This document shows positions 51,472-60,980 of a stretch of 64,000 nt of DNA, one piece after another. Location: contig JAVBRD010000002.1 in NCBI GenBank assembly GCA_031548365.1, positions 62,001 through 126,000 on the forward strand, in the 5' to 3' direction. The stretch is from JAVBRD01 sp031548365. GTDB taxonomy: Bacteria; Bacillota; Clostridia; Christensenellales; UBA1750. A program made the position numbers and the translations under genes. The notes beneath the pieces were generated by a model, which saw only the letters and a program-made list of their open reading frames with translations, was not told where the DNA came from and made no database searches. Every line of letters starts with the position of its first letter. The stretch's first letter is position 1.

Positions 51472-54213
51472 ATGAAAAAGCTATTGGCGGTGTTGTTGCT
51501 GATCGCCATTGCAACGGGAACGCTGACAACCTTGATCCTGCTCAAGCCCGGGATCCATTTTCTGCTGGCTGCGGTTCGCGACGCATCGGGCAGCATCTAT
51601 TTTTTGGAGGAAGACGAGAACGTCATGAGTCTGTGCAAGCTTGACGCGCAGGGACGTTTTGTTTTCCGCAAGTCAAAACCAAAGCTCACGGATGGCACGA
51701 TGTCCAAGCGAACGCTGCTCGTGTCCGCGCCTGACGGCGGCGTGGTGCTCGCGGAGGCGGTCGTCAACCTTCAAAGTTTCGTGGTTGAGCAGGAGTACGT
51801 CTACCACTACGACGCCAATGGCCGAAACGAACGTATGCTGTACACGGTACAGAGCAAGAGCAACCTCGTTCCCAGCATTGCCGAACTCACGATTCTCGAC
51901 GGGGAACTTTACATTGGCAGTTACGGCGAGGGTGACGACACGAGCGTGATGCACGTGACGAGGCTGGGGCTTGGCGTTGAGCGCAAGGCAGAGCACATCA
52001 CTACCGTGAGCACGGATCATCCGGGCGGGATCACCCGTATGCTGCCCGTGAAGGGCGCGGTCGCGTACATGACGCCCGATTCACGCGTGTTCTTAGTGAC
52101 AGACGGCGTCACGCGCGAAATCGGCTTTGGTACGGCGCAGCCCTTGATTGCGCTGTTCACGGCCAACGCCGCGGGCGAGCTGGTCATCGGCGACCTCGGG
52201 CAAGGCAAGCTCTGCGCGATCGACGGCGGGGGAAGCGTGCGGACCCTCCACGAGATGGGCAGGACATTCGGCGACAGGCGCGTGATGGCAGGCGCGTTCA
52301 CCGCGCTGGCCATGGAGGACGACGACAACTTTGTGGGCATGACGTCAAGAGGGCAAGGTGGGCAGATCGCCGTCGTCACCAAGGGAGAGGGCACGCTGGT
52401 CACGCCAACGCGGAGCGCCGCGCAAACAGCGCTGTACATCGCTCTGATCTCGCTCGCGGTGTTTGCCGGCTTGGTCCTGCTTGCGATGGCCGTGCGTGCG
52501 TACCGTGCGAAGCCGCCCTACATCCCCATGGCCGCGAGGCTTGTCATCGCGTTTATCCCTGTACTGGTGCTGGGCGGCGCGATCATCTTAAGCAACGTCA
52601 ACCGCGTCATGGAATCCACAATCGAGCGTCAGTTTCAGCTGCGGCTCTTCATGGACGTCAACGACAGGGCGGAGCGTATTGACGCGCTGTGGCTTTCGCA
52701 GCTGGACATACGCAATCCCTACGCCGATCCGAAGTACGAGGGGCACATCGGGGATGCCTTGGCCGAAAAGCGTGTGAGCGGGGGTGCGCTTACGGATGAC
52801 GGCGATCAGCTCAGCATCCACACATTCGCTTATAGCTGGCTGTTTGCGCTGCGCGAGGGTGAGCCGTTCGTTGCGTGGGCGGAAACGCGCCCGACGGGAC
52901 TGCCCATCCGTTTTCTGTACTCCGAGCAGGTGCGGGCCAACTATTTGAGGGCGGCGCTCACGGGCGAAGTCGTGATTTGCGACATCAAAGACGTTGAAGG
53001 AGATTGGATGATCGCGCTCAAGCCCATCAAGTACAACGATGCGGTGGTCGGCATCATTGAAACAGGGCTGACAAAGAACCTGTTTCTCAACGATTTAAAG
53101 CTGGTCAACGACCGTCTAACGGTCTTAAACGCCATCATTGCTACCGCGATGGCGCTCGCGCTCGCGGCCACCCTCATCCTGATGCTCAGACCCGTGTCCG
53201 AGTTCAAAACCGCGGTTCAGGCCATGGCCGCCGGAAAATGGGGCGTTCAGGTCAAAATCAGGTATGGCGACGAGATCGCTGAGATCGGGCGCGCGTTCAA
53301 CAGCATGTCGAGCTTCATACTCCAGCAAATGCGCCGCTTGCAGCGCCATATGGACCGTTCATTCCGCTTTGTGCCGGTCAGTATGCTTGAACTGCTCGGG
53401 CGTGCCAATGTCTCCGATGTTGAGCTCAGCGATCAGTCGGAGATTGAAATGACGCTGATGTCGGTGGGCATTCGCCACTTTGAAGCGATATCCGAACGCA
53501 TGGATTCGCAGGAGATCTTCATATTTCTCAACAGCGTGTTTGAGGCAGTCGCGCCGGAAATCGCACGTGCGGGCGGCATGATTGAGCGTTATACATCCTC
53601 CGGTCTGCTCGCATGCATGACCGGAGCCGCAGATGAGGCGCTCTCGGCTGTGCCCGGCATATACAAGAGCATCTCTGAGCTCAATGACCGCCGCGCTGCA
53701 GGGGGTTTTGAGGCCATCGAACTGGATGTGGCCATGCACGCAGGGCCAGTGATGTTCGGCGTCGTCGGATTTGAGGAGCGCATGACCGCCATGGCCGTTT
53801 CTCCGAACGTTATGCTGTGCCAAAGCTTAAGCGGCGTGGCTGAGGAATTGGGCAGCCGGCTGCTCATCACGCAGGCGCTCGCGGAAAGACTTTCTCCGGG
53901 ACGCTTTCACTGCCGTTATCTTGGGCGCGTCAGGCTGTTGGACGACGCGGTTCCGCTCTACGACTGCTTCGACACTGATGACGCGGAGCAAGCCCACCTC
54001 AAGTCGGAAACGCTTGAGGAATTCGAGGAAGGCGTGCGGTTCTATCTTGCGAACAGCTACCTTCAGGCGCGTAAGCAGTTTGTCAAGGTTCTTCGGGAGA
54101 ACCCGACCGACGCGGCGGCGCGGCTCTACCTGCACCGAAGCGACGAGCTGTATCGCGATGAGAACGCCTCTGGAACGGACGCGCTCACCCTATACAGGGG
54201 GAGGGATGTGTAG
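51472..54213 (+). CDS. membrane sensor with degenerate class III cyclase domain
   Basis: This 913-residue protein starts at ATG 51472 behind GAGGAGG. Order: membrane segment (2-24), a propeller-like outside domain (30-320), two membrane segments (about 320-342 and 355-375), a Cache-like domain (380-540), a further membrane segment, HAMP (570-625), a class III nucleotidyl-cyclase-like domain (650-810) and a TPR-like C-terminus (840-900). The two metal-binding aspartates of class III cyclases appear replaced: the stretch MSVGIRHF has Gly666 and RYTSSGLL has Ser710 at those places. So a catalytically inactive, ligand- or partner-binding role is likely. It follows the PAAR-like gene by 28 bases and is probably in the same transcript. 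Confidence 0.8.
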   Translation: MKKLLAVLLLIAIATGTLTTLILLKPGIHFLLAAVRDASGSIYFLEEDENVMSLCKLDAQGRFVFRKSKPKLTDGTMSKRTLLVSAPDGGVVLAEAVVNLQSFVVEQEYVYHYDANGRNERMLYTVQSKSNLVPSIAELTILDGELYIGSYGEGDDTSVMHVTRLGLGVERKAEHITTVSTDHPGGITRMLPVKGAVAYMTPDSRVFLVTDGVTREIGFGTAQPLIALFTANAAGELVIGDLGQGKLCAIDGGGSVRTLHEMGRTFGDRRVMAGAFTALAMEDDDNFVGMTSRGQGGQIAVVTKGEGTLVTPTRSAAQTALYIALISLAVFAGLVLLAMAVRAYRAKPPYIPMAARLVIAFIPVLVLGGAIILSNVNRVMESTIERQFQLRLFMDVNDRAERIDALWLSQLDIRNPYADPKYEGHIGDALAEKRVSGGALTDDGDQLSIHTFAYSWLFALREGEPFVAWAETRPTGLPIRFLYSEQVRANYLRAALTGEVVICDIKDVEGDWMIALKPIKYNDAVVGIIETGLTKNLFLNDLKLVNDRLTVLNAIIATAMALALAATLILMLRPVSEFKTAVQAMAAGKWGVQVKIRYGDEIAEIGRAFNSMSSFILQQMRRLQRHMDRSFRFVPVSMLELLGRANVSDVELSDQSEIEMTLMSVGIRHFEAISERMDSQEIFIFLNSVFEAVAPEIARAGGMIERYTSSGLLACMTGAADEALSAVPGIYKSISELNDRRAAGGFEAIELDVAMHAGPVMFGVVGFEERMTAMAVSPNVMLCQSLSGVAEELGSRLLITQALAERLSPGRFHCRYLGRVRLLDDAVPLYDCFDTDDAEQAHLKSETLEEFEEGVRFYLANSYLQARKQFVKVLRENPTDAAARLYLHRSDELYRDENASGTDALTLYRGRDV

Positions 54214-54834
54214 ATGAGGCAGGGTTTTTACCGCGCGCTGACGCAGATTGTGTTCACGGCGGTAGCCGCGGCGCTTTGCGTGCTTTATGTCGTCGTCTCA
54301 TTTTCCGAGCAGTACGCTGAGCGGTATGAGAAACTCATGCTGGGCAAGGCCGGTATGCTCGCGGAATCCGCCGCGCTCCTGATCGAACCTTGGACGCTCG
54401 TGGACACGCCCGAGCAGACCGTGACGGCCTACCGCAGCTACCTCGAGTCCGTATTCTCTGTTTCCAAGGATACGCCGGGTGAGGTTCTGCACTACGCGCT
54501 GTTCTCTTTTGACGGCGGAGAGCTCAGGACGATCGCTATGGACAAAGGCCAGAAAGGCCCGTCTTTTGCGTACAAGGATTATCGACTGGCAGCGGATATC
54601 GGCGAGTTTATCAAGGTCTACGGCACGTCGGTGCACGCGGTGCGGGGCATTTCAGATGAGTCAGGCCCGATCGGCGCGCTCGAGGTCAGCGTGGACTATA
54701 AGCCGTTCCTGAGCTTTGACGCGGGTGTGCGCGACCAGCTCGGGATAGCCGCGGTTCTCGGGATTGCGGCGATGATTGTCACGCACATATTGATATCGTT
54801 CATCTTTGTCAATCGTTCGGGAGGTTCCACATGA
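54214..54834 (+). CDS. small Cache-like membrane sensor protein
   Basis: This 206-residue protein starts at ATG 54214, immediately after the previous stop, and overlaps the next gene by four bases. Two membrane segments, about residues 9-28 and 175-198, enclose an outside domain of about 140 residues resembling the single Cache fold, with GALEVSVDYKPF near its end. No output domain is fused, so it may be a partner subunit of the two larger sensors beside it. A catalytic function is not apparent. Confidence 0.7.
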   Translation: MRQGFYRALTQIVFTAVAAALCVLYVVVSFSEQYAERYEKLMLGKAGMLAESAALLIEPWTLVDTPEQTVTAYRSYLESVFSVSKDTPGEVLHYALFSFDGGELRTIAMDKGQKGPSFAYKDYRLAADIGEFIKVYGTSVHAVRGISDESGPIGALEVSVDYKPFLSFDAGVRDQLGIAAVLGIAAMIVTHILISFIFVNRSGGST

Positions 54835-57701
54835 AAAATTGGCGGCATGTGCTCATCATGGCTGTCACGGCGCTCGCGCTCTTTGGTGCGTGTGTGCTGC
54901 TGGACAGTCTGTCAGCAGTGCCGCCGTGGCCGCCTTCGCTCAGTGTTCAACCGAGCGGAGTGGTCTCTGTGAGCGTTGACGCGGGCGGCGATTTTGTGGT
55001 GCTCGACAAAGAGGGAACGCGGGTTTGGCGCATGGTCAAGGGCAGCGTGCCGCTCGTGGCCAGCGTTCCGGGCAATGCCGTTTCCTCCGTCGCGCTCGCT
55101 GGCGACGGCTCGGTATGGCTCGCACTGTCCGATGGTCTGTGGCGTATGGACGCGCAAGGACGCATGATGCGTACCGCCGCGTTTGAAGGCGGATTCGGGG
55201 TAGGGCAAAGAGCGGACGGCGGTGTTTGGGCCGCATACTATCTGGACGGCAACGCCGTTTTCGTAGACCAAGACGGCGCGATATGGCAGTCTATACCGTG
55301 CGGACCGCCCAAGGCAGCCGGGATGTGCGACCAGGGTGTGCTTGTGCTCACGCGCGAGGGGGATTTGTCCCTCAACGGCCAGCCGCTGACCGGCGCGTTT
55401 GAAGGCGCGCCATCGAGCAACGGCGTTGGTTTCCTGCCAACGACGCTCGCCGCGCACGGGCCGCGCGTTTTGATCGCGGACATGGCGAGCGAAGCCGTGT
55501 ACGAGCTTGTCTCGCTCAAGATGGATCCCGCACGTCTGCCCGCGCTCACCGGCGCAAGCTGGGGAGAGTATGCGGACTTGGTGGCCGAAAGAGGCGGGTA
55601 TCGGTGCGTGTCCGTCGCGGGCGGACAGCTGATTGGCGCACGCGGGGATTCGCTGATCCTGCGCCGAGACCAAGGTGTGACCCAAGCGGTCACAAGCGTG
55701 CGTTTGTCCGCGCCTCTTTCGGTGCTCAAGCTCGCGCTTTACGCGTGCGCGGCCGCGTGCGCCGCCTTGTGCCTGATCCTACTGTTCATCCTCCTTAAGT
55801 CGCTGCTCTTTCGCTCCGCGAGCGACTTTTCCGGGCGCGCCGTGCAGCTCTTTGTCTTCCTGACGATTTTCGTTGCGTTCCTCTTCGCAACAGGGAGCGC
55901 GTCATACAGCGCGATGCTCGACGCTGAGGAAGAAGTTCAGCTCCGGCAGGTCGCGGTCATTGCGTCCCTAACGCTGCGTGAAGGCGACTATTCAGACATC
56001 GCCGACCTCAGTTTTTCGGCGGATGAGCGCGTGACGAGCTCGGTGCGTATGCTGGAGAGAGTGGTCAGCGCAAGCGAAGGGTTGTCGGCGGCGGCATATG
56101 TGCTTCGCGGGGAAGAGCCGCGTTTGCTCGCGAAAACAGGTGAGGTATCGGCTGATTTCCTCTCCCGCGCAGTTGGCAGCGCGGACATCACGGGAAGAAC
56201 AGGTCCGTATGTAGGTGCGCTCACGCGCGGAGAAGCTGCGTTCTTCAAAGATGAAAGCGGGGCGAGTGTGGGCATCGCGCCCGTGTTTGACATCAACGGC
56301 GCCATCATTGCGGCGGTGGAGGTGCGGCACGACCTGAGCCTGCTGCGCGCTGAGAACGAGGCGTTCATGCGCGAGATGACGCTCAGCCTGCTCGCGACGC
56401 TCATCGTCATACTGTTTTTCTTTCTTGAGGTCAACCTCCTCCTTGAGTCGCGGTTCGCGGCGGCGGGGCGGTCCGGAGCTGACCCCAAAGCCGCGCGTGC
56501 GGTGGGCTGCGTCATGTTCACGGCGGGGAATTTTCCGCTGCTGCTCTTGCCTTTACTCGCTGAAAAGCTCTATCGTGCTTCGCCTCTCCCGGGAATCGGT
56601 CTAGAGATCGCGCAAATGGCCCCCATGACCGCGTTCATGCTGGGTATGGCGCTGGCCGTCCTGCCTTTTTCCCGCCTGATGGAGCGAAAAGGCTGGAAGC
56701 CCGGCTTTGTGCTCTCGGCTGCGTTCCTTGGAGGCGGATACGCGCTCGCGGCCGTCTCGCTCGCTCTGAACTCATTCTACGGGTTTTTATTCACGCTCGT
56801 GCTCGCGGGCATGGGCATGGGCCTTTGCGGCCAGGCGCTTCAAAATTACGTTTACGCCGCGGTCGGGGAAGGCGACGCCGCGGAAAGCCTGTCAGAACTC
56901 AACTCCGGTATGTTCGCGGGCGCGAACATCGGCGTGGTTTTCGGCGGGATGATCGCCGAGCGCGCGGGCGACGGCGTGCTGTTTGTGGTTGCGGCGTGCG
57001 TGGCGGGCGTCGCGCTCCTCATGGGCTGGGCGTGGACGCCCAACCTCAAGTCCGCGGATACGGAGGATGGCACGCGCGGGGGATCGCTTGCGTCGTTCAT
57101 CTTCGACCGCCGCGTGTTCGGTTTTCTATTCTTTATGCTCATCCCCGCGGTCATCCTGTCTTTCTTCGTGGTTCATTATCTGCCGATTTACGCTGACGCC
57201 CAAGGGGCGTCGCCTAACATTGCCACGTGGGGATATCTCGTGCAAGGAGTCATCATCATCTACTTTGGGCCGATGCTCACGCGCGTTTTGTCGAGCAAGC
57301 TGAGCCAGCCCGTCATCGTAGCGCTCAGCTTTGCCGTCGCGGTCGCGGGCATCGCCGTGTTCGCGGTGATCCCAACGCTCGGCGCGGCGATCATCGGTTG
57401 CGTACTGCTCGGGCTTGCCGACGCAGGCGGCCAATCGGCGCGCGGGGAGTACTTCGTTTCGCTTCCTGCGAGCGCGCGGATCGGCCAGGCAAGGGCCTTG
57501 GGCGCGTATGGCCTCGTTGAAAACATTGCGCAAACAGTGGGTCCGGCGGCGTTTATACCCGTGGTCGCGGCGGGGCCGGCACTCGGCATGGGGTTGTTTG
57601 CCGTGATCGGCGCAGTTTTTTTCCTGCTGTTTGCCGTGGCGTCTTTTGCAGGCCAAACGCGGGTATTGCGTCGTAATAAGGCTGAAAGCAAGGAACTTTA
57701 G
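54831..57701 (+). CDS. propeller-Cache-MFS fusion membrane protein
   Basis: This 956-residue protein overlaps the previous gene by four bases. It repeats the front end of the protein at 51472: a membrane helix (8-26), a propeller-like outside domain (30-290; DFVVLDKEGTRVWRM, GSVWLALSDGLWRMDAQGR), membrane helices near 300-328 and 338-360, and a Cache-like domain (365-505) bounded by another helix near 518-540. The remaining 400 residues are about twelve membrane segments typical of the major facilitator superfamily. Sensor-transporter fusions of this kind are rare. The MFS part may transport or sense a solute; nothing in the sequence identifies the substrate. Confidence 0.78.
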   Translation: MKNWRHVLIMAVTALALFGACVLLDSLSAVPPWPPSLSVQPSGVVSVSVDAGGDFVVLDKEGTRVWRMVKGSVPLVASVPGNAVSSVALAGDGSVWLALSDGLWRMDAQGRMMRTAAFEGGFGVGQRADGGVWAAYYLDGNAVFVDQDGAIWQSIPCGPPKAAGMCDQGVLVLTREGDLSLNGQPLTGAFEGAPSSNGVGFLPTTLAAHGPRVLIADMASEAVYELVSLKMDPARLPALTGASWGEYADLVAERGGYRCVSVAGGQLIGARGDSLILRRDQGVTQAVTSVRLSAPLSVLKLALYACAAACAALCLILLFILLKSLLFRSASDFSGRAVQLFVFLTIFVAFLFATGSASYSAMLDAEEEVQLRQVAVIASLTLREGDYSDIADLSFSADERVTSSVRMLERVVSASEGLSAAAYVLRGEEPRLLAKTGEVSADFLSRAVGSADITGRTGPYVGALTRGEAAFFKDESGASVGIAPVFDINGAIIAAVEVRHDLSLLRAENEAFMREMTLSLLATLIVILFFFLEVNLLLESRFAAAGRSGADPKAARAVGCVMFTAGNFPLLLLPLLAEKLYRASPLPGIGLEIAQMAPMTAFMLGMALAVLPFSRLMERKGWKPGFVLSAAFLGGGYALAAVSLALNSFYGFLFTLVLAGMGMGLCGQALQNYVYAAVGEGDAAESLSELNSGMFAGANIGVVFGGMIAERAGDGVLFVVAACVAGVALLMGWAWTPNLKSADTEDGTRGGSLASFIFDRRVFGFLFFMLIPAVILSFFVVHYLPIYADAQGASPNIATWGYLVQGVIIIYFGPMLTRVLSSKLSQPVIVALSFAVAVAGIAVFAVIPTLGAAIIGCVLLGLADAGGQSARGEYFVSLPASARIGQARALGAYGLVENIAQTVGPAAFIPVVAAGPALGMGLFAVIGAVFFLLFAVASFAGQTRVLRRNKAESKEL

Positions 57702-57728
57702 GACTATTGTGATAAAGGGGGTGCGACC

Positions 57729-59822
57729 ATGGCGTGGGATTTTGTCAGCCCAGGATCACGTGAAGACGAGGAAGGATTTTCTAGCTATATTCAAACGCGC
57801 TTTGCGCGCGCTTGGCTGCTCGCTTGCCTGCTGCTCGATGACGAGGAGGAACGCGTGCGTGCGGTGACGGAGGGTTTCGTGGCTGCATACCGCGTTGGAC
57901 CGGGTGCCGATGCGGATATGAGCATGATGGTCGCGCTCATCACGCAGGCGTTCGATCCCCAGAAAAGGAGTTCTGCGAGGGACGACTTGTTTGTCAACAC
58001 AACCGATTTTTCCGCGGTTGCCGATGGTGAGAGGGCCGTGCCGAGAGCAGTTCTAACGAAACGCGTCATTCGGCGTGAACTGTGGGACACGCTTGTACAG
58101 CTGCCGCTGTCAGTGCGCAGGAGTTTTGGTTTGGTTCACATCGCGGAGTTCTCGCGCGCGCAAGCGCTCAAGGCGTCAGGCGTTGACGAGGATCTGCTGC
58201 GCGAGCACATCCTCACCGCGCACAGGATGCTCAAGCAAACGAGCGGCGCGCTTTCAGCGCAGCTCACCGCGAGCGAGCGAGAACTCATTCCCATCGGTGA
58301 GCTGATCAGCATGCTCTTGCGCGAGACACCCGGCGGCGTCCTTGCCCGCGTAATGCAAAACGCGCTGGGCGCAACGGTTTTTTCGGTGGCCATGCGTGTA
58401 AATGAGCGGCTGTCCGGATCGCTCCGCGAGCAGAGAGCAGACCTGCGCGTTTCTGTCGGCACCGGGGTTGGCGGCGCGTTGGTTGGAGGTGCGGCGAGTG
58501 CGCTCTCAAACGCTATGGTGGCCGGTGTCCTGGGTGTGACGATTCTCACAGGATTTGCCATCGGCGCGCTCAACCTGCCCGCCATCATGAGCAACGCGGG
58601 TAACTTTAATCATGGCAGAAGCGCGGCGATACAGGTGTTCACGACGGCATCTCCCACGCCGACGCTCCCGCCCACGCCCGACCCGGTAAAAACCGCAACG
58701 CCTACTCCGCCGAAAACGACGCCGCGGCCGTCACCCGTCGCCATATCGACACCTACGCCCGCACCGACCGCTGCGAGCAGGCGCGCAATCACGCCCGATC
58801 CCACCGCGCCGTCTGATACGGACGCGGCGCCTGAACCACCCCGCTCGCCCGATCCGACAACCGCGCCGGTCACGCCTGCACCGGTGCTTGAGGCGACGCC
58901 GATCCCCGCCGAAGATCCTGTGCCGATCCCCCCGGGACCGTCAGCGGCGGACGCCATCATGAGTCACTCCGAATTTTTTTCTTCACAGTTCAGATACATC
59001 ATCATGCAGGTCCCCGATGTTGGCTATCCGATCTATGCAGCCCTGTCTGAATACATGCTTTTGGATTCTCCTGCTATGGGCAATATCAGGCAGCTCCTCA
59101 ACGAGTTGTATACGTTCGATGAAATGAATGCGATCATCGATGCGATGTACAACAATGAGTTCAACAGTGACAACCCAATGTATGATGACATGGTGGCAAA
59201 ATTGAACTCAGCCGCAGGCACAGCCCCCAACGCGTTCAGGTTGCTGATGCCTTGGGAGACGGGTTCGGCCGAGCCGCTTGACCGGTGGCTGGAAAGCCAC
59301 AATGCGCCTCCTACGTCCGATCCGAATATGCAGCAATGGCTATCGGGAAAAATGATGGATGAAGCCGCGATCTGGTTGTTGCTGGATGCTATTGAAGATG
59401 ACCCCGGCTACCTTCCCTATCCGGATTTCTTTGAAGGCGTACCTGCGTTGATTGCGATTTTATCCAGCATGGGCGTTGAACTTTCCGAAGAAACGGTATC
59501 GCGTTTGATGGCGATGGCGGAGCAAGGCCCATCCGAAACGCCCATCCCGACGAACACACCGCCCCCGACGGACACGCCGTCCCCGACGGACACGCCGGTC
59601 CCGACAGACACGCCGTCCCCGACGGACACGCCGGTCCCGACAGACACGCCGTCCCCGACAGACACGCCGTCCCCGACGGACACGCCGGTCCCGACGGACA
59701 CGCCGTCCCCGACGGACACGCCGTCCCCGACGGACACGCCGTCCCCGACGGACACGCCATCCCCGACGGACACGCCGTCTCCGACGGACACGCCGGTTCC
59801 AACGGACACCCCAGCGCCGTGA
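57729..59822 (+). CDS. sigma-factor-like domain fused to membrane segment and Pro/Thr repeat exodomain
   Basis: This 697-residue protein starts at ATG 57729 after AAAGGGGG. Residues 1-170 look like a diverged sigma-70 region 2/4 pair: [20 protein letters not shown] near the start, then [20 protein letters not shown] and a second helix-turn-helix-like part. A Gly/Ala-rich membrane segment lies at about 245-280. Outside it is a Pro/Thr linker (290-410), a helical domain of unknown family (410-590) and a C-terminal tail of 14 TDTP(S/V/A)P hexapeptides preceded by TNTPPP. This is the last gene of the CIS locus before a strong terminator. A sigma- or anti-sigma-like signalling role is inferred and unproven. 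Confidence 0.7.
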   Translation: MAWDFVSPGSREDEEGFSSYIQTRFARAWLLACLLLDDEEERVRAVTEGFVAAYRVGPGADADMSMMVALITQAFDPQKRSSARDDLFVNTTDFSAVADGERAVPRAVLTKRVIRRELWDTLVQLPLSVRRSFGLVHIAEFSRAQALKASGVDEDLLREHILTAHRMLKQTSGALSAQLTASERELIPIGELISMLLRETPGGVLARVMQNALGATVFSVAMRVNERLSGSLREQRADLRVSVGTGVGGALVGGAASALSNAMVAGVLGVTILTGFAIGALNLPAIMSNAGNFNHGRSAAIQVFTTASPTPTLPPTPDPVKTATPTPPKTTPRPSPVAISTPTPAPTAASRRAITPDPTAPSDTDAAPEPPRSPDPTTAPVTPAPVLEATPIPAEDPVPIPPGPSAADAIMSHSEFFSSQFRYIIMQVPDVGYPIYAALSEYMLLDSPAMGNIRQLLNELYTFDEMNAIIDAMYNNEFNSDNPMYDDMVAKLNSAAGTAPNAFRLLMPWETGSAEPLDRWLESHNAPPTSDPNMQQWLSGKMMDEAAIWLLLDAIEDDPGYLPYPDFFEGVPALIAILSSMGVELSEETVSRLMAMAEQGPSETPIPTNTPPPTDTPSPTDTPVPTDTPSPTDTPVPTDTPSPTDTPSPTDTPVPTDTPSPTDTPSPTDTPSPTDTPSPTDTPSPTDTPVPTDTPAP
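59568..59819 (+). repeat. tandem 18-bp coding repeat (14 units)
   Basis: Fourteen copies of a unit such as ACGGACACGCCGTCCCCG encode [12 protein letters not shown] or TDTPAP, preceded by one degenerate unit (TNTPPP, 59550-59567). The repeat keeps the frame and ends directly at the stop codon. Such arrays commonly vary in copy number. Confidence 0.95.
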
Positions 59823-59837
59823 GCAACCCATGCCCTC

Positions 59838-59880
59838 AAGGACCGGCTCGACGAACGCGTCGAGCCGGTCCTTTGCTTTT
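59838..59880. terminator. strong terminator ending the CIS locus
   Basis: AAGGACCGGCTCGACG (59838-59853) and CGTCGAGCCGGTCCTT (59858-59873) form a perfect 16-bp stem with loop AACG, followed by TGCTTTT. Confidence 0.9.
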
Positions 59881-59894
59881 GGTGCGGGAGTTGG

Positions 59895-59900
59895 TATAAT
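59895..59900 (+). promoter_or_regulatory. -10 element of the sugar-catabolism operon
   Basis: An exact TATAAT lies 20 bases before the oxidoreductase start. The -35 position is poor (TTGCTT at 16 bases), and it overlaps the T-run of the terminator. Confidence 0.5.
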
Positions 59901-59920
59901 GTGCCAAGGGGGTGGAGCTC

Positions 59921-60967
59921 ATGAATCCGTTGCGCGTTTTGCTGGTTGGGTGCGGCAGCATGGGGCGAACGTGGGTCGAAAAGATACGGGAGAACCACCC
60001 TGAGGCTGTGATCGCGGGCCTTGCGGACATCAAACCGGGCGCGACGCGGCTGTACGCGGAGCGGTTCGGGCTTACATGCCCGGAGTTTACGAGCGCTGAG
60101 GCCGGCATTACCGCGCTTCATCCTGACATCGTGATCAACACGGCGTCGCCCGACGCGCACGAGACCATATCCTCGGCGGCCATGCGCGCTGGCGCGCGCG
60201 TGTTCAGCGAAAAGCCCGTGGCGGAGACGTTCGAGGAGTGCATGCGCCTGTATGCGCTGGCGAATGAGACGGGCGCGACGCTTAACCTCATGCAAAACCG
60301 GCGCTTTATGGGCAACATCCGCGCGTACCGTGAGATGCTGCAAAGCGGTGTGATTGGCAAGACGGGCATGCTGTGCGCCGACTTTTTCTTGGGACCGCAC
60401 TTTGGCGGATTCCGCGATGAGATGGCGTCACCGCTCGTCCTCGATATGGCGATCCACACGTTTGATCAGGCGCGGTACATCACGGGCGCGTCGGCGGTAA
60501 CGGTGTATTGCAGGGAGTTCAACCCGCCCGGTTCGTGGTACAAGGGAGATGCCTCCGCGGTCGCCGTATTTGACATGGACGACGGCTCAGTGTTCTGTTA
60601 TCGCGGTTCGTGGTGCGCCGAGGGCGTGAGCACATCGTGGGAAGCGTCGTGGCGCGCGCAGGGTGAAAAGGGAACGGCGGTCTGGGACGGATTTTCTTCC
60701 GTATACGCAGAGGTGGTCGACGAGGCCGCGCCGCCCGCGTACATGCGCTCGGTCAAAAGGATGGAGGCGGCCATTCCTGAGTTAGAGCGCTCGGGCCACG
60801 CCGCCGCGATTGACGACATGTTCGCGTCCCTCAGTGGGCGCGGAGAAGGCATGGGCGGCCGCGCGCTCTCGGATTATAGGGACAACATCCATTCCATGGC
60901 CATGGTGTTCGGCGCCATGAAATCCTCGCGAGAAGGCAAGAAAGTCAACCTATCTGAACTATATTAG
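59921..60967 (+). CDS. Gfo/Idh/MocA-family oxidoreductase (first copy)
   Basis: This 348-residue cytoplasmic NAD(P)-dependent dehydrogenase starts at ATG 59921 behind AAGGGGGTGGAG; GTG 59912 is also in frame. The nucleotide-binding motif GCGSMGRTW and the conserved SEKPVAETFEE identify the family. It would oxidise or reduce a sugar, inositol or sugar-derived substrate. It is first in an operon with a sugar isomerase 13 bases downstream. Confidence 0.9.
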   Translation: MNPLRVLLVGCGSMGRTWVEKIRENHPEAVIAGLADIKPGATRLYAERFGLTCPEFTSAEAGITALHPDIVINTASPDAHETISSAAMRAGARVFSEKPVAETFEECMRLYALANETGATLNLMQNRRFMGNIRAYREMLQSGVIGKTGMLCADFFLGPHFGGFRDEMASPLVLDMAIHTFDQARYITGASAVTVYCREFNPPGSWYKGDASAVAVFDMDDGSVFCYRGSWCAEGVSTSWEASWRAQGEKGTAVWDGFSSVYAEVVDEAAPPAYMRSVKRMEAAIPELERSGHAAAIDDMFASLSGRGEGMGGRALSDYRDNIHSMAMVFGAMKSSREGKKVNLSELY

Positions 60968-60980
60968 GGAGGCCAAAGAC

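Noticed and set aside
59550..59819. CRISPR array
   Set aside because: The 18-bp units are directly joined with no spacers and encode TDTP hexapeptides in frame.
22622..59822. Prophage interpretation of the tail genes
   Set aside because: No terminase, portal, capsid, integrase, holin or lysin genes are visible, and AAA+ ATPase, DUF4255 and PAAR-like genes are typical of injection systems.
22622..59822. Type VI secretion system
   Set aside because: No TssJ, TssL, TssM or ClpV-type genes are seen. The sheath is a single long gene of the Afp/phage type rather than a TssB/TssC pair.
59417..60400. - strand open frames over the 18-bp repeat and the first oxidoreductase gene
   Set aside because: They are antisense shadows; they arise from the repeat and from high GC and have no ribosome site.
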